Shown here: in pieces, positions 16,001 through 23,421 of the stretch
How the letters are laid out: every line of letters begins with the position of its first letter
Position numbering within the stretch: position 1 is the first letter of the stretch
Notes under the pieces: generated by a model
What the model was told of the DNA's origin: nothing
What the model saw: the letters and a program-made list of their open reading frames with translations, nothing else
The model's database searches: none
Position numbers and translations under genes: made by a program
Assembly (NCBI GenBank): GCA_023416995.1
Contig: JAEZGI010000037.1
Location: 1 to 36,661, forward strand
DNA length: 36,661 nucleotides
Reading direction: 5' to 3'
From: Bacteroidota bacterium
GTDB lineage: Bacteria; Bacteroidota; Bacteroidia; Chitinophagales; Chitinophagaceae

Positions 16001-17224
16001 ATGTCTGAGCAACATATAAAATTACCCGAAGGATCTATAGGAAAGCAAACCACCACGCTGAACCTTGGACCTACGCACCCCGCAACACATGGTGTGTTTC
16101 AGAACATACTTGAACTTGATGGTGAGCGTATCGTTGGGGCAGAACAAACGGTAGGATATATTCACCGTGCTTTTGAAAAAATTGCCGAAAGAAGACCTTT
16201 ATACCAGATAACACCACTCACTGATCGCCTCAATTACTGTTCGGCACCCATCAACAATATGGGCTGGCATTTAACCTGTGAGAAGCTGCTGGGTGTACAA
16301 ACACCAAAACGTGTAGATTATCTCCGTGTTATCATCATGGAGCTTGCGCGGATAGCCGATCACCTGATTTGTAATTCAATAGTCGGGGTTGATACCGGTG
16401 CTTTCTCAGGTTTCGTTTATGTAATGCAGTATCGTGAACTTATTTACGAGATCTATGAAGAAGTTTGCGGATCAAGACTTACTACGAATATTGGCCGGAT
16501 CGGCGGATTTGAAAGAAACTTTTCAGATGCTGCGTTCCGTAAGCTCGAGAAGTTCCTGGACGAGTATCCAAAAGTTTTAAAGGAGTTTGAAGATCTGTTC
16601 ACCCGCAACCGGATCTTTATGGATCGCACCATTGGTGTTGGTCCTATCAGTGCGGAACGTGCCCTGAACTACGGTTTCACGGGTCCGAACCTGCGCGCAG
16701 CAGGTGTTGATTATGACGTTCGTGTTCATTCACCATACAGCAGTTACGAAGATTTTCAGTTCGATATTCCTGTAGGTTCAACAGGGGACTGTTATGATCG
16801 TTTTCTTGTTCGTAACCAGGAAATGTATCAAAGCCTTAGTATAATCAGGCAGGCATACCAGAAAGTGCAGGAATTTAAAGGAACAGAAGCCGATGTATAT
16901 CATGCCGATGTTCCGGAATATTATCTGCCAAAGAAAAAAGATGTGTACACCAAAATGGAAGCACTCATCTGGCACTTCAAAATTGTGATGGGTGAGATAG
17001 ATATGCCAAAAGGCGAAGTGTATTCTTCCGTTGAAGGTGCTAATGGCGAACTTGGATTCTATCTTATCAGTGATGGGGGCCGTACGCCATACAGGCTGCA
17101 TTTCAGAAGACCTTGCTTTATCTATTACCAGGCTTATTCAGAGCTTACGAAAGGGGCAATGTTAAGTGATGCAATTATTGTAATGAGTAGTCTCAACCTT
17201 ATCGCAGGTGAGATGGATGGATAA
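16001..17224 (+). CDS. nuoD: NADH-quinone oxidoreductase subunit D
   Basis: The 49-kDa subunit of complex I, which forms the quinone pocket with NuoB. In 407 residues it has the GPTHPATHG loop (23-31), whose His lines the quinone site in known structures. It also has LTDRLNY, with Tyr 79 at the position of the conserved quinone-binding tyrosine. The related [NiFe]-hydrogenase metal ligands are absent, as expected. The C-terminus ends with the usual IAGEMDG-type tail. It is followed by nuoE after 45 bp. Confidence 0.97.
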   Translation: MSEQHIKLPEGSIGKQTTTLNLGPTHPATHGVFQNILELDGERIVGAEQTVGYIHRAFEKIAERRPLYQITPLTDRLNYCSAPINNMGWHLTCEKLLGVQTPKRVDYLRVIIMELARIADHLICNSIVGVDTGAFSGFVYVMQYRELIYEIYEEVCGSRLTTNIGRIGGFERNFSDAAFRKLEKFLDEYPKVLKEFEDLFTRNRIFMDRTIGVGPISAERALNYGFTGPNLRAAGVDYDVRVHSPYSSYEDFQFDIPVGSTGDCYDRFLVRNQEMYQSLSIIRQAYQKVQEFKGTEADVYHADVPEYYLPKKKDVYTKMEALIWHFKIVMGEIDMPKGEVYSSVEGANGELGFYLISDGGRTPYRLHFRRPCFIYYQAYSELTKGAMLSDAIIVMSSLNLIAGEMDG

Positions 17225-17269
17225 CCGCATAACGTGGTATAACAATCAGGAATAACCGAGTTTATTAAT

Positions 17270-17761
17270 ATGGTACAATTTTCAGAGCAACAGCTCGCCA
17301 AGGTTCAGGAAATCATAGCCCGCTATCCGGAAGGAAAGCAGAAAAGTGCCGTGATCCCCGTGCTGCACCTGGCGCAGGAAACATTTGGCGGATGGCTCAG
17401 TTCCGAAGCGATGGATTATGTTGCCTCGCTGCTGCAACTGGAGCCAATTGAGGTATATGAGGTAGCTACATTCTATTCCATGTACAACCTGAAACCAGTT
17501 GGAAAATATTTGTTCGAGGTTTGTCAGACCGGCCCATGCATGTTGCGTGGCAGTGATGACATCATTGACTATATAAAAGAGAAGCTGAACATCGGCGTGG
17601 GTGAAACAACCACCGACGGTATGTTCACATTGAAAACCGTTGAATGTCTTGGAGCCTGTGGTTATGCGCCAATGATGCAACTTGGTAAACATTACCGTGA
17701 ACATCTTACCAGGGAAAAGGTAGATGCTATCATTGATGAGTGTCGCGCAAAACACAATTAA
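17270..17761 (+). CDS. nuoE: NADH-quinone oxidoreductase subunit E
   Basis: The 24-kDa subunit of the NADH dehydrogenase module, with [2Fe-2S] cluster N1a. The four ligands are C85 and C90 (CQTGPC) and C126 and C130 (CLGAC) of a thioredoxin-like domain. The 163-residue length is normal. The next gene is not nuoF but the NlpE-like lipoprotein, which begins 5 bp after this stop codon. Confidence 0.96.
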   Translation: MVQFSEQQLAKVQEIIARYPEGKQKSAVIPVLHLAQETFGGWLSSEAMDYVASLLQLEPIEVYEVATFYSMYNLKPVGKYLFEVCQTGPCMLRGSDDIIDYIKEKLNIGVGETTTDGMFTLKTVECLGACGYAPMMQLGKHYREHLTREKVDAIIDECRAKHN

Positions 17762-17766
17762 CAGTA

Positions 17767-18204
17767 ATGAGAAACTATGCTTTGATATTATTCTGTCTGA
17801 TCGCACTGGTTTCCTGTGGCGGAGGTGCCGATGAAAAGCCGGCAACTGATGAAGGCGATACAACAGGTATTTCAACGCCGGTCTCTTACCAGGCGGTGAT
17901 CGAAGGATCCTACCTCGGTATAGTGCCATGTGCAGATTGTGAGGGGATAGAAACCAGGGTCACCTTATTTGCAGATACCACCTACCTGTTGGTGAATAAT
18001 TATCTTGGCAAAAATCCGAAAGATACTGCCGGGTTGAACTTATCCAAATCAGGCAGATTTATGATGCATAACGATACTGTGCACCTGGTAGGTTCTGAAT
18101 CAAAATTTATCAGGACCGATACGGCCCTGGTGCAGCTCGATCAGGCCGGACAGGTAATTTCCGGCAAACTGGCTGACAAGTACATCTTGAAAAAAGTGAA
18201 GTAA
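17767..18204 (+). CDS. NlpE-like lipoprotein inside the nuo operon
   Basis: A 145-residue lipoprotein with signal helix MRNYALILFCLIALVSC (lipidated Cys 17) and a short disordered linker. It has a single NlpE N-terminal-type domain: GSYLGIVPCADCEGIETRVTL contains the CxxC motif (C55, C58) typical of NlpE, and NNYLGK and SGRFMMHNDTVHL follow as in the family. E. coli NlpE senses surface contact and lipoprotein or disulfide stress through the Cpx system; its C-terminal OB domain is absent here. The ATG at 17767 is chosen because the longer GTG start overlaps nuoE. It sits 5 bp after nuoE and 11 bp before nuoF, so it must be co-transcribed with complex I. A role in the complex itself is not known. 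Confidence 0.88.
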   Translation: MRNYALILFCLIALVSCGGGADEKPATDEGDTTGISTPVSYQAVIEGSYLGIVPCADCEGIETRVTLFADTTYLLVNNYLGKNPKDTAGLNLSKSGRFMMHNDTVHLVGSESKFIRTDTALVQLDQAGQVISGKLADKYILKKVK

Positions 18205-18215
18205 CATCTGTAATA

Positions 18216-19571
18216 ATGGGTAGAAAATTATTGTTAGATAAAGCACATGTTGAAGGTATAAGAACTTACGAGGTGTACCGCCGCGAAGGTGGCTATGCCG
18301 CTGCTGAAAAAGCCTTGAAGATGTCGCCTGCTGATGTTGTTGAAGAGGTGAAGAAAAGCGGTCTCCGTGGCCGTGGTGGTGCAGGGTTCCCAACGGGTAT
18401 GAAATGGAGCTTTCTTGCAAAACCTGAAGGCGTACCGCGTTACCTCGTTTGTAATGCAGATGAATCTGAACCAGGTACGTTTAAGGACCGCTATCTTATG
18501 GAGTTCATCCCACATCTTCTGATTGAGGGTTTGATCATTTCATCATGGGCGCTGGGTTCTTCCCGTACTTACATATACATCCGTGGCGAGTACGCCTGGA
18601 TCGTTGATATTTTGGAGGAAGCAATTCGCGAGGCAACAACAAATGGCTGGCTCGGTACAAATATCCAGGGCACCGGTTTCGATTGCCAGATCTATGTTCA
18701 GCGTGGCGCAGGTGCTTATATCTGTGGTGAAGAAACTGCACTGATAGAATCACTGGAAGGTAAAAGAGGTAACCCTCGTATCAAACCTCCGTTCCCAGCA
18801 GTAAAAGGACTATATGATTGCCCTACTGTAGTTAATAATGTAGAAACACTTGCTGCAGTTGTTCCGATCATCAATATTGGTGGAGAAGAATATGCAAAGA
18901 TTGGCATTGGTAAATCAACCGGAACCAAGTTGCTTTCGGCTTGTGGAAACATCAATAAGCCAGGTGTATATGAAATAGACATGACCATCTCGGTGGAAGA
19001 GTTTATTTATTCAGATGAATATTGTGGCGGCATTCCAAACGGAAAACGTTTGAAAGCCTGCATTCCCGGAGGTTCATCAGTTCCGATTGTTCCGGCCAAC
19101 CTGTTGTTTAAAACAGCAAAAGGTGAAACAAGAATGATGACTTATGAAAGTCTGGCCGATGGTGGTTTTGCAACCGGCACCATGATGGGTTCAGGCGGTT
19201 TTATCGTGTTGGATGAAGATCAGTGCGTGGTTCGCCATACCCTGACACTTGCACGTTTTTATCGTCATGAAAGTTGTGGTCAGTGTTCACCATGTCGTGA
19301 AGGCACAGGCTGGATGGAAAAGATTCTGAAGAACATCGAATATGGCAAGGGTAAAATGAGCGATATAGATCTGTTGTGGGATATACAACGCCGCATTGAA
19401 GGTAATACCATCTGCCCGTTGGGCGATGCTGCTGCCTGGCCGGTGGCTGCTGCTATCCGCCACTTCAGAGATGAGTTTGAATGGCACGTGCTTAATCCTG
19501 AGGAAAGCCAGGTAAGGAACTTTGGTCTTGCACATTATGCAGATCCAAGACCCGAACTGGTGACTGTTTAA
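18216..19571 (+). CDS. nuoF: NADH-quinone oxidoreductase subunit F
   Basis: The NADH-oxidising 51-kDa subunit with FMN and [4Fe-4S] cluster N3. GRGGAGFPTG (52-61) belongs to the nucleotide/FMN-binding region. GAGAYICGEETALIESLEG (165-183) follows the family pattern. The cluster ligands are C354, C357 and C360 (ESCGQCSPC) plus C400 (NTICPLGD). The 451-residue length is normal. It begins 11 bp after the NlpE-like gene and is followed by the short nuoG after 50 bp. Confidence 0.97.
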   Translation: MGRKLLLDKAHVEGIRTYEVYRREGGYAAAEKALKMSPADVVEEVKKSGLRGRGGAGFPTGMKWSFLAKPEGVPRYLVCNADESEPGTFKDRYLMEFIPHLLIEGLIISSWALGSSRTYIYIRGEYAWIVDILEEAIREATTNGWLGTNIQGTGFDCQIYVQRGAGAYICGEETALIESLEGKRGNPRIKPPFPAVKGLYDCPTVVNNVETLAAVVPIINIGGEEYAKIGIGKSTGTKLLSACGNINKPGVYEIDMTISVEEFIYSDEYCGGIPNGKRLKACIPGGSSVPIVPANLLFKTAKGETRMMTYESLADGGFATGTMMGSGGFIVLDEDQCVVRHTLTLARFYRHESCGQCSPCREGTGWMEKILKNIEYGKGKMSDIDLLWDIQRRIEGNTICPLGDAAAWPVAAAIRHFRDEFEWHVLNPEESQVRNFGLAHYADPRPELVTV

Positions 19572-19621
19572 CGAATATTACCGGTTGTAGTAAATGCGCC
19601 GGTTAAAATATTACAAATCGT

Positions 19622-20701
19622 ATGGCTGAAGAAAAAAAGCTTATTAAGGTAACTATAGATAATATCACTATAGAAGTGGAACCGGGTACCAGCATCCTGA
19701 ATGCTGCGAGAAGTATCGGTGGTGATGTGGTTCCTCCTGCGATGTGCTATTACAGCAAATTAAAAGGCAGCGGCGGTAAATGCCGTACCTGTCTTGTTGA
19801 AGTAGCAGCAGGTTCAACCGCTGACCCGCGTCCGATGCCAAAGCTCGTAGCAAGCTGCCGCACGAACGTGATGGATGGGATGGTTGTGAAAAATATCACC
19901 AGCGAGAAAGCGATCGATGCACGTAAAGGTGTTGTTGAAATGCTGCTGATCAATCACCCGCTTGATTGCCCGATCTGCGACCAGGCAGGTGAGTGTCATT
20001 TACAGGATCTGAGTTATGATCACGGCAAGGAAGGCACCCGGTACGAGTTCCCGCGCAGAACGTTTGAAAGACACGATCTGGGGCCATATATACAACTGCA
20101 CATGACCCGTTGTATACTTTGTTACCGCTGTGTGTATGTTGCTGATCAGTTAACTGAGAAACGCGAACATGGTGTATTGGACCGCGGTGATCATGCCCAG
20201 ATAGCAACATTTATTGAAAAAGCACTTGATAATGATTTTATAGGAAACGTGATTGATGTTTGCCCCGTAGGTGCATTAACTGATCGTACTTTCCGTTTCA
20301 AAAACAGGGTCTGGTTCCTGAAACCTGTTGATGCACACTGCAACTGCAGCAAGTGTAAAGGCAAGGTTACGCTCTGGTATCGTGGCGATGAGGTGTTCCG
20401 TGTTACTGCACGTAAAGATCAGTGGGGTGAAGTGGAAGACTGGATCTGCAACGAATGCCGTTTCGAGCGGAAGAAAACCAGTGACTGGATCATTGAAGGA
20501 CCAACGCGTATCAGTCGTCAGTCGGTGATTTCTGCAAATCATTATGTGGGTACAACGATGCCGGCAGAGACCGTTGAAAAGATCATGAACCGTTCACCAA
20601 GATTGCTGATGGATATTCACTCAGTAAGCGAAGTAAACAAACCAAATGTGCAACTGTCTGAAATTCCCGGACCCGCACATTCAGAAGACTTTAAAGGATA
20701 A
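19622..20701 (+). CDS. nuoG: NADH-quinone oxidoreductase subunit G, short form
   Basis: Iron-sulfur relay subunit of complex I. A [2Fe-2S] ferredoxin domain has C42, C54, C57 and C79. A His-Cys segment (INHPLDCPICDQAGEC) follows, then two further cysteine groups (RCILCYRC and VCPVGALTD). A Mo/4Fe-4S-like domain, with CNCSKC and WICNEC, lies around residues 238-280. The protein ends at 359 residues; E. coli NuoG has about 900 because of a molybdopterin-oxidoreductase-like domain that is missing here. The stop is followed directly by nuoH after 27 bp and no remnant is visible, so this is a natural short form, as in other Bacteroidota. Confidence 0.93.
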   Translation: MAEEKKLIKVTIDNITIEVEPGTSILNAARSIGGDVVPPAMCYYSKLKGSGGKCRTCLVEVAAGSTADPRPMPKLVASCRTNVMDGMVVKNITSEKAIDARKGVVEMLLINHPLDCPICDQAGECHLQDLSYDHGKEGTRYEFPRRTFERHDLGPYIQLHMTRCILCYRCVYVADQLTEKREHGVLDRGDHAQIATFIEKALDNDFIGNVIDVCPVGALTDRTFRFKNRVWFLKPVDAHCNCSKCKGKVTLWYRGDEVFRVTARKDQWGEVEDWICNECRFERKKTSDWIIEGPTRISRQSVISANHYVGTTMPAETVEKIMNRSPRLLMDIHSVSEVNKPNVQLSEIPGPAHSEDFKG

Positions 20702-20728
20702 AGCCATACCGCTTTAAACAAACAAACT

Positions 20729-21793
20729 ATGCAAATTGACTGGGGCTTCGTAATAGAAAAGCTTATTCTTATTGTATCCATTGTTTCCATTTCGCTGGTA
20801 ATTGCGATGTATGAAACCTACGCAGAACGTAAGATTGCTGCGGTGATCCAGGATCGTATCGGTCCCAACAGGGCAGGTCCTTTCGGAATACTGCAGCCGC
20901 TTGCTGATGGATTGAAGTTGTTCATGAAAGAAGAGATCATCCCAAACACTTCCAATAAGGCACTTTTTATACTGGGTCCTTCGCTGGCAATGCTAACGGC
21001 AATTATGACCTCGGCTATCATACCATGGGGTGGCCAGATACATTTTACATTATTTGGGGCCGATCGCCAGATCAATCTGCAGGTAGCCGACATTAATATC
21101 GGCGTGTTATACATCTTTGCTGTGGTAAGTATGGGGGTTTACGGTCTGATGATTGGTGGATGGGCCTCCAACAATAAATTCTCTTTGATGGCTTCACTAC
21201 GGGGTGCTTCACAGGCTATCTCGTATGAATTGCCAATGGGTTTGTCGTTGATCGCGTTACTGATGTTAACCGGGTCACTGAAGCTGAGTGTGATTGTATC
21301 CGAACAGATGGATGGCTGGTACAACGTCTTCCTGCAGCCACTGGGTTTCATGATTTTTCTTATTTGTGCATTTGCCGAATGTAACCGTGCGCCATTTGAC
21401 CTTCCAGAGGCTGAAAACGAATTGAACATGGGTTATCACCAGGAATATTCATCCATGAAGCTGGGTTTTTACCTGTTTGCTGAATACATCAATATGTTTA
21501 TCAGCAGTGCTTTGATGGCTACATTGTTCTTTGGTGGTTATGATATACCGTTTGTAAATGATGCAAACCTTGTGCAGAGCTGGGGACAAAACCTGACTTC
21601 ATTGCTGCAGGTGCTAAGCCTGTTGGTTAAGACTTCATGTTTCATCTTTTTCTTTATGTGGGTAAGGTGGACAATACCGCGGTTCAGATACGATCAGTTG
21701 ATGAATCTCGGCTGGCGCACACTGATACCACTTGCTTTGCTGAACATGCTGGTTACCGCTGCAGTGGTATTGTACAGAACAAACGGATTCTGA
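20729..21793 (+). CDS. nuoH: NADH-quinone oxidoreductase subunit H
   Basis: The 354-residue membrane subunit that links the peripheral and membrane arms and forms part of the quinone tunnel. About eight membrane helices are evident. Diagnostic stretches are YAERKIAAVIQDRIGPNRAG and LQPLADGLKLFMKEE near the N-terminus. The acidic loop NRAPFDLPEAENELNMGYHQ, followed by EYINMF, lies in the middle. It is followed by a 131-bp gap carrying a second promoter candidate. Confidence 0.97.
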   Translation: MQIDWGFVIEKLILIVSIVSISLVIAMYETYAERKIAAVIQDRIGPNRAGPFGILQPLADGLKLFMKEEIIPNTSNKALFILGPSLAMLTAIMTSAIIPWGGQIHFTLFGADRQINLQVADINIGVLYIFAVVSMGVYGLMIGGWASNNKFSLMASLRGASQAISYELPMGLSLIALLMLTGSLKLSVIVSEQMDGWYNVFLQPLGFMIFLICAFAECNRAPFDLPEAENELNMGYHQEYSSMKLGFYLFAEYINMFISSALMATLFFGGYDIPFVNDANLVQSWGQNLTSLLQVLSLLVKTSCFIFFFMWVRWTIPRFRYDQLMNLGWRTLIPLALLNMLVTAAVVLYRTNGF

Positions 21794-21843
21794 TAAAAAC
21801 ATAGCCAGGCTGAAGCTTATTAATATTCAGCCACAAAACTTAA

Positions 21844-21875
21844 TTGGTCAGTTGACCGTATAAAAATTATTTTTG
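21844..21875 (+). promoter_or_regulatory. Candidate internal promoter before nuoI
   Basis: TTGG (21844-21847) and TATTTTTG (21868-21875), an exact -7 consensus, are 20 bp apart. The palindrome GGTCA-GT-TGACC (21846-21857) overlaps the upstream element, an arrangement that would suit a repressor or activator. It would allow nuoI-N to be transcribed separately from nuoA-H. Confidence 0.5.
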
Positions 21876-21889
21876 CGAAACTTAAAAAA

Positions 21890-21920
21890 GGCATTCCGTA
21901 ACACTGAATGCCGGGGAGAG
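21890..21920 (+). promoter_or_regulatory. Leader hairpin and purine-rich site before nuoI
   Basis: GGCATTC (21890-21896) pairs with GAATGCC (21906-21912) around a 9-nt loop. It is directly followed by GGGGAGAG, a Shine-Dalgarno-like stretch ending 4 bp before the nuoI ATG. No T-run follows, so it is not a terminator; it may stabilise the 5' end or affect translation. Confidence 0.4.
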
Positions 21921-21924
21921 CACT

Positions 21925-22485
21925 ATGCAAGCATTAACGGGTAGAGCGAAGCCGGTGGAAAGGAAACCGATGACAGCGTTGGAGAGATTATATCTCTGGA
22001 ACATCGCTAAGGGCATGCTTATTACCTTCAAACATATTTTCAAAAAGAAGGCAACTATTCAGTACCCTGAACAAAAAAGAGAGTTTAGTCCTGTGTTCCG
22101 TGGATTACAGGTACTGAACCGTGATGAAGAGGGCCGTGAACGTTGTACTGCCTGTGGGCTTTGCGCAGTGGCCTGTCCTGCCGAAGCTATTACGATGGAA
22201 GGCGCCGAGCGTAAAAAAGGCGAAGAACATTTATATCGTGAAGAGAAATATGCGGCTAAGTATGAGATCAATATGCTGCGTTGTATTTTCTGTGGTTTGT
22301 GTGAAGAGGCTTGTCCGAAAGATGCCATTTACCTGAGTGAAACTTTTGCACCGGCAAATTATCAGCGTAAAGGACTTATCTATGACAAGCAGGATTTGTT
22401 GATTCCGCACCCTATTGATAATCCTGAAGATTATGCAAAGGCTCAGGGATCAAGGCCAAAACGCTCAACCACCAAATCAAATTAA
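21925..22485 (+). CDS. nuoI: NADH-quinone oxidoreductase subunit I
   Basis: Ferredoxin-like subunit with two [4Fe-4S] clusters (N6a and N6b) that feed N2. Ligand sets are C74, C77, C80, C84 (CTACGLCAVACP) and C120, C123, C126, C130 (CIFCGLCEEACP). The 186-residue protein has an amphipathic N-terminal region (LWNIAKGMLITFKHIFKKKAT) for membrane contact and a Lys/Arg-rich tail. It may be transcribed both from the operon promoter and from the local promoter upstream. nuoJ follows after 30 bp. Confidence 0.96.
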   Translation: MQALTGRAKPVERKPMTALERLYLWNIAKGMLITFKHIFKKKATIQYPEQKREFSPVFRGLQVLNRDEEGRERCTACGLCAVACPAEAITMEGAERKKGEEHLYREEKYAAKYEINMLRCIFCGLCEEACPKDAIYLSETFAPANYQRKGLIYDKQDLLIPHPIDNPEDYAKAQGSRPKRSTTKSN

Positions 22486-22515
22486 TCCAGGCGACAAACT
22501 ATAACCAATAACTGC

Positions 22516-23016
22516 ATGAACGTTTCCGAGATATTATTTTATTTCTTAAGTGCAATGGCGCTCGGCAGTGCTATTATGCTTGTTATCAGTAAAAATCCTG
22601 TGCACAGTGTGCTTTGGCTCATTGTAACGTTTTTCGCTATCTCTGGTCATTATATATTAATGAATGCCCAGTTTCTCGGCATAGTGAACCTGATAGTATA
22701 TGCAGGAGCCATTATGGTGTTGTTCCTGTTTGTAATCATGCTGATGAACCTGAACACCGATACGGAACCAAAGAAAAATAAATGGCTGCGCCTGGCAGGA
22801 ATTGTTGCCGGCGGATGTCTTATGCTGGTTTTGGTTGCGGCACTAAAAGATGCTGATCAGAAGGGACAGATGGTTAATTATGGTTCCGGTGAGATTGGTT
22901 TGATAGAGAACCTGGGTACAGTGTTATTTACACAATATGTTATTCCTTTTGAAATAAGCAGCGTATTGTTCCTGAGTGCGATGGTTGGTGCCATTGTGAT
23001 TGGTAAGAAAGATTAA
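22516..23016 (+). CDS. nuoJ: NADH-quinone oxidoreductase subunit J
   Basis: Membrane subunit of 166 residues with five predicted helices. NPVHSVLWLIVTFFAISGHY and FLGIVNLIVYAGAIMVLFLFV (the latter covering the pi-bulge helix that moves during the catalytic cycle in known structures) are diagnostic. It is followed by nuoK after 19 bp. Confidence 0.95.
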   Translation: MNVSEILFYFLSAMALGSAIMLVISKNPVHSVLWLIVTFFAISGHYILMNAQFLGIVNLIVYAGAIMVLFLFVIMLMNLNTDTEPKKNKWLRLAGIVAGGCLMLVLVAALKDADQKGQMVNYGSGEIGLIENLGTVLFTQYVIPFEISSVLFLSAMVGAIVIGKKD

Positions 23017-23035
23017 CAACTATAAGAAATTACAC

Positions 23036-23365
23036 ATGCGTATTGAGTATTACATATTTCTTTCCATTGCTTTGTTTTGCATCGGTATAACCGGCGTGTT
23101 GGTAAGACGAAACGCCATCATCGTTTTTATGTGCATTGAGTTGATGTTGAACGCCGTTAACCTGTTGCTGGTAGCATTCTCCAAAATGCATAGCCTGGCA
23201 CAAACAGCAGCAAACCCCAATGCGGGTATCGAAGGTCAGTTATTTGTATTTTTTATCATGGTAGTGGCAGCGGCAGAGGTAAGTGTGGGGTTGGCCATTA
23301 TTGTTATGATGTTCCGCAATACGCATTCCGTTGATATTAATTTCTTGAACAGACTTAAACATTGA
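23036..23365 (+). CDS. nuoK: NADH-quinone oxidoreductase subunit K
   Basis: A 109-residue, three-helix antiporter-like small subunit. The conserved membrane glutamate is in FMCIELMLNAVNLLLVAFS, and the C-terminal part has FFIMVVAAAEVSVGLAIIVM. The ATG at 23036 is chosen because a GTG at 23000 would overlap nuoJ and add 12 residues without family similarity. A 56-bp gap leads to nuoL. Confidence 0.95.
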   Translation: MRIEYYIFLSIALFCIGITGVLVRRNAIIVFMCIELMLNAVNLLLVAFSKMHSLAQTAANPNAGIEGQLFVFFIMVVAAAEVSVGLAIIVMMFRNTHSVDINFLNRLKH

Positions 23366-23421
23366 TACATGCGGCCCTATAGCTGCACAGGTGTTTACAA
23401 TCGTTCAGTATAAAAAGTATT

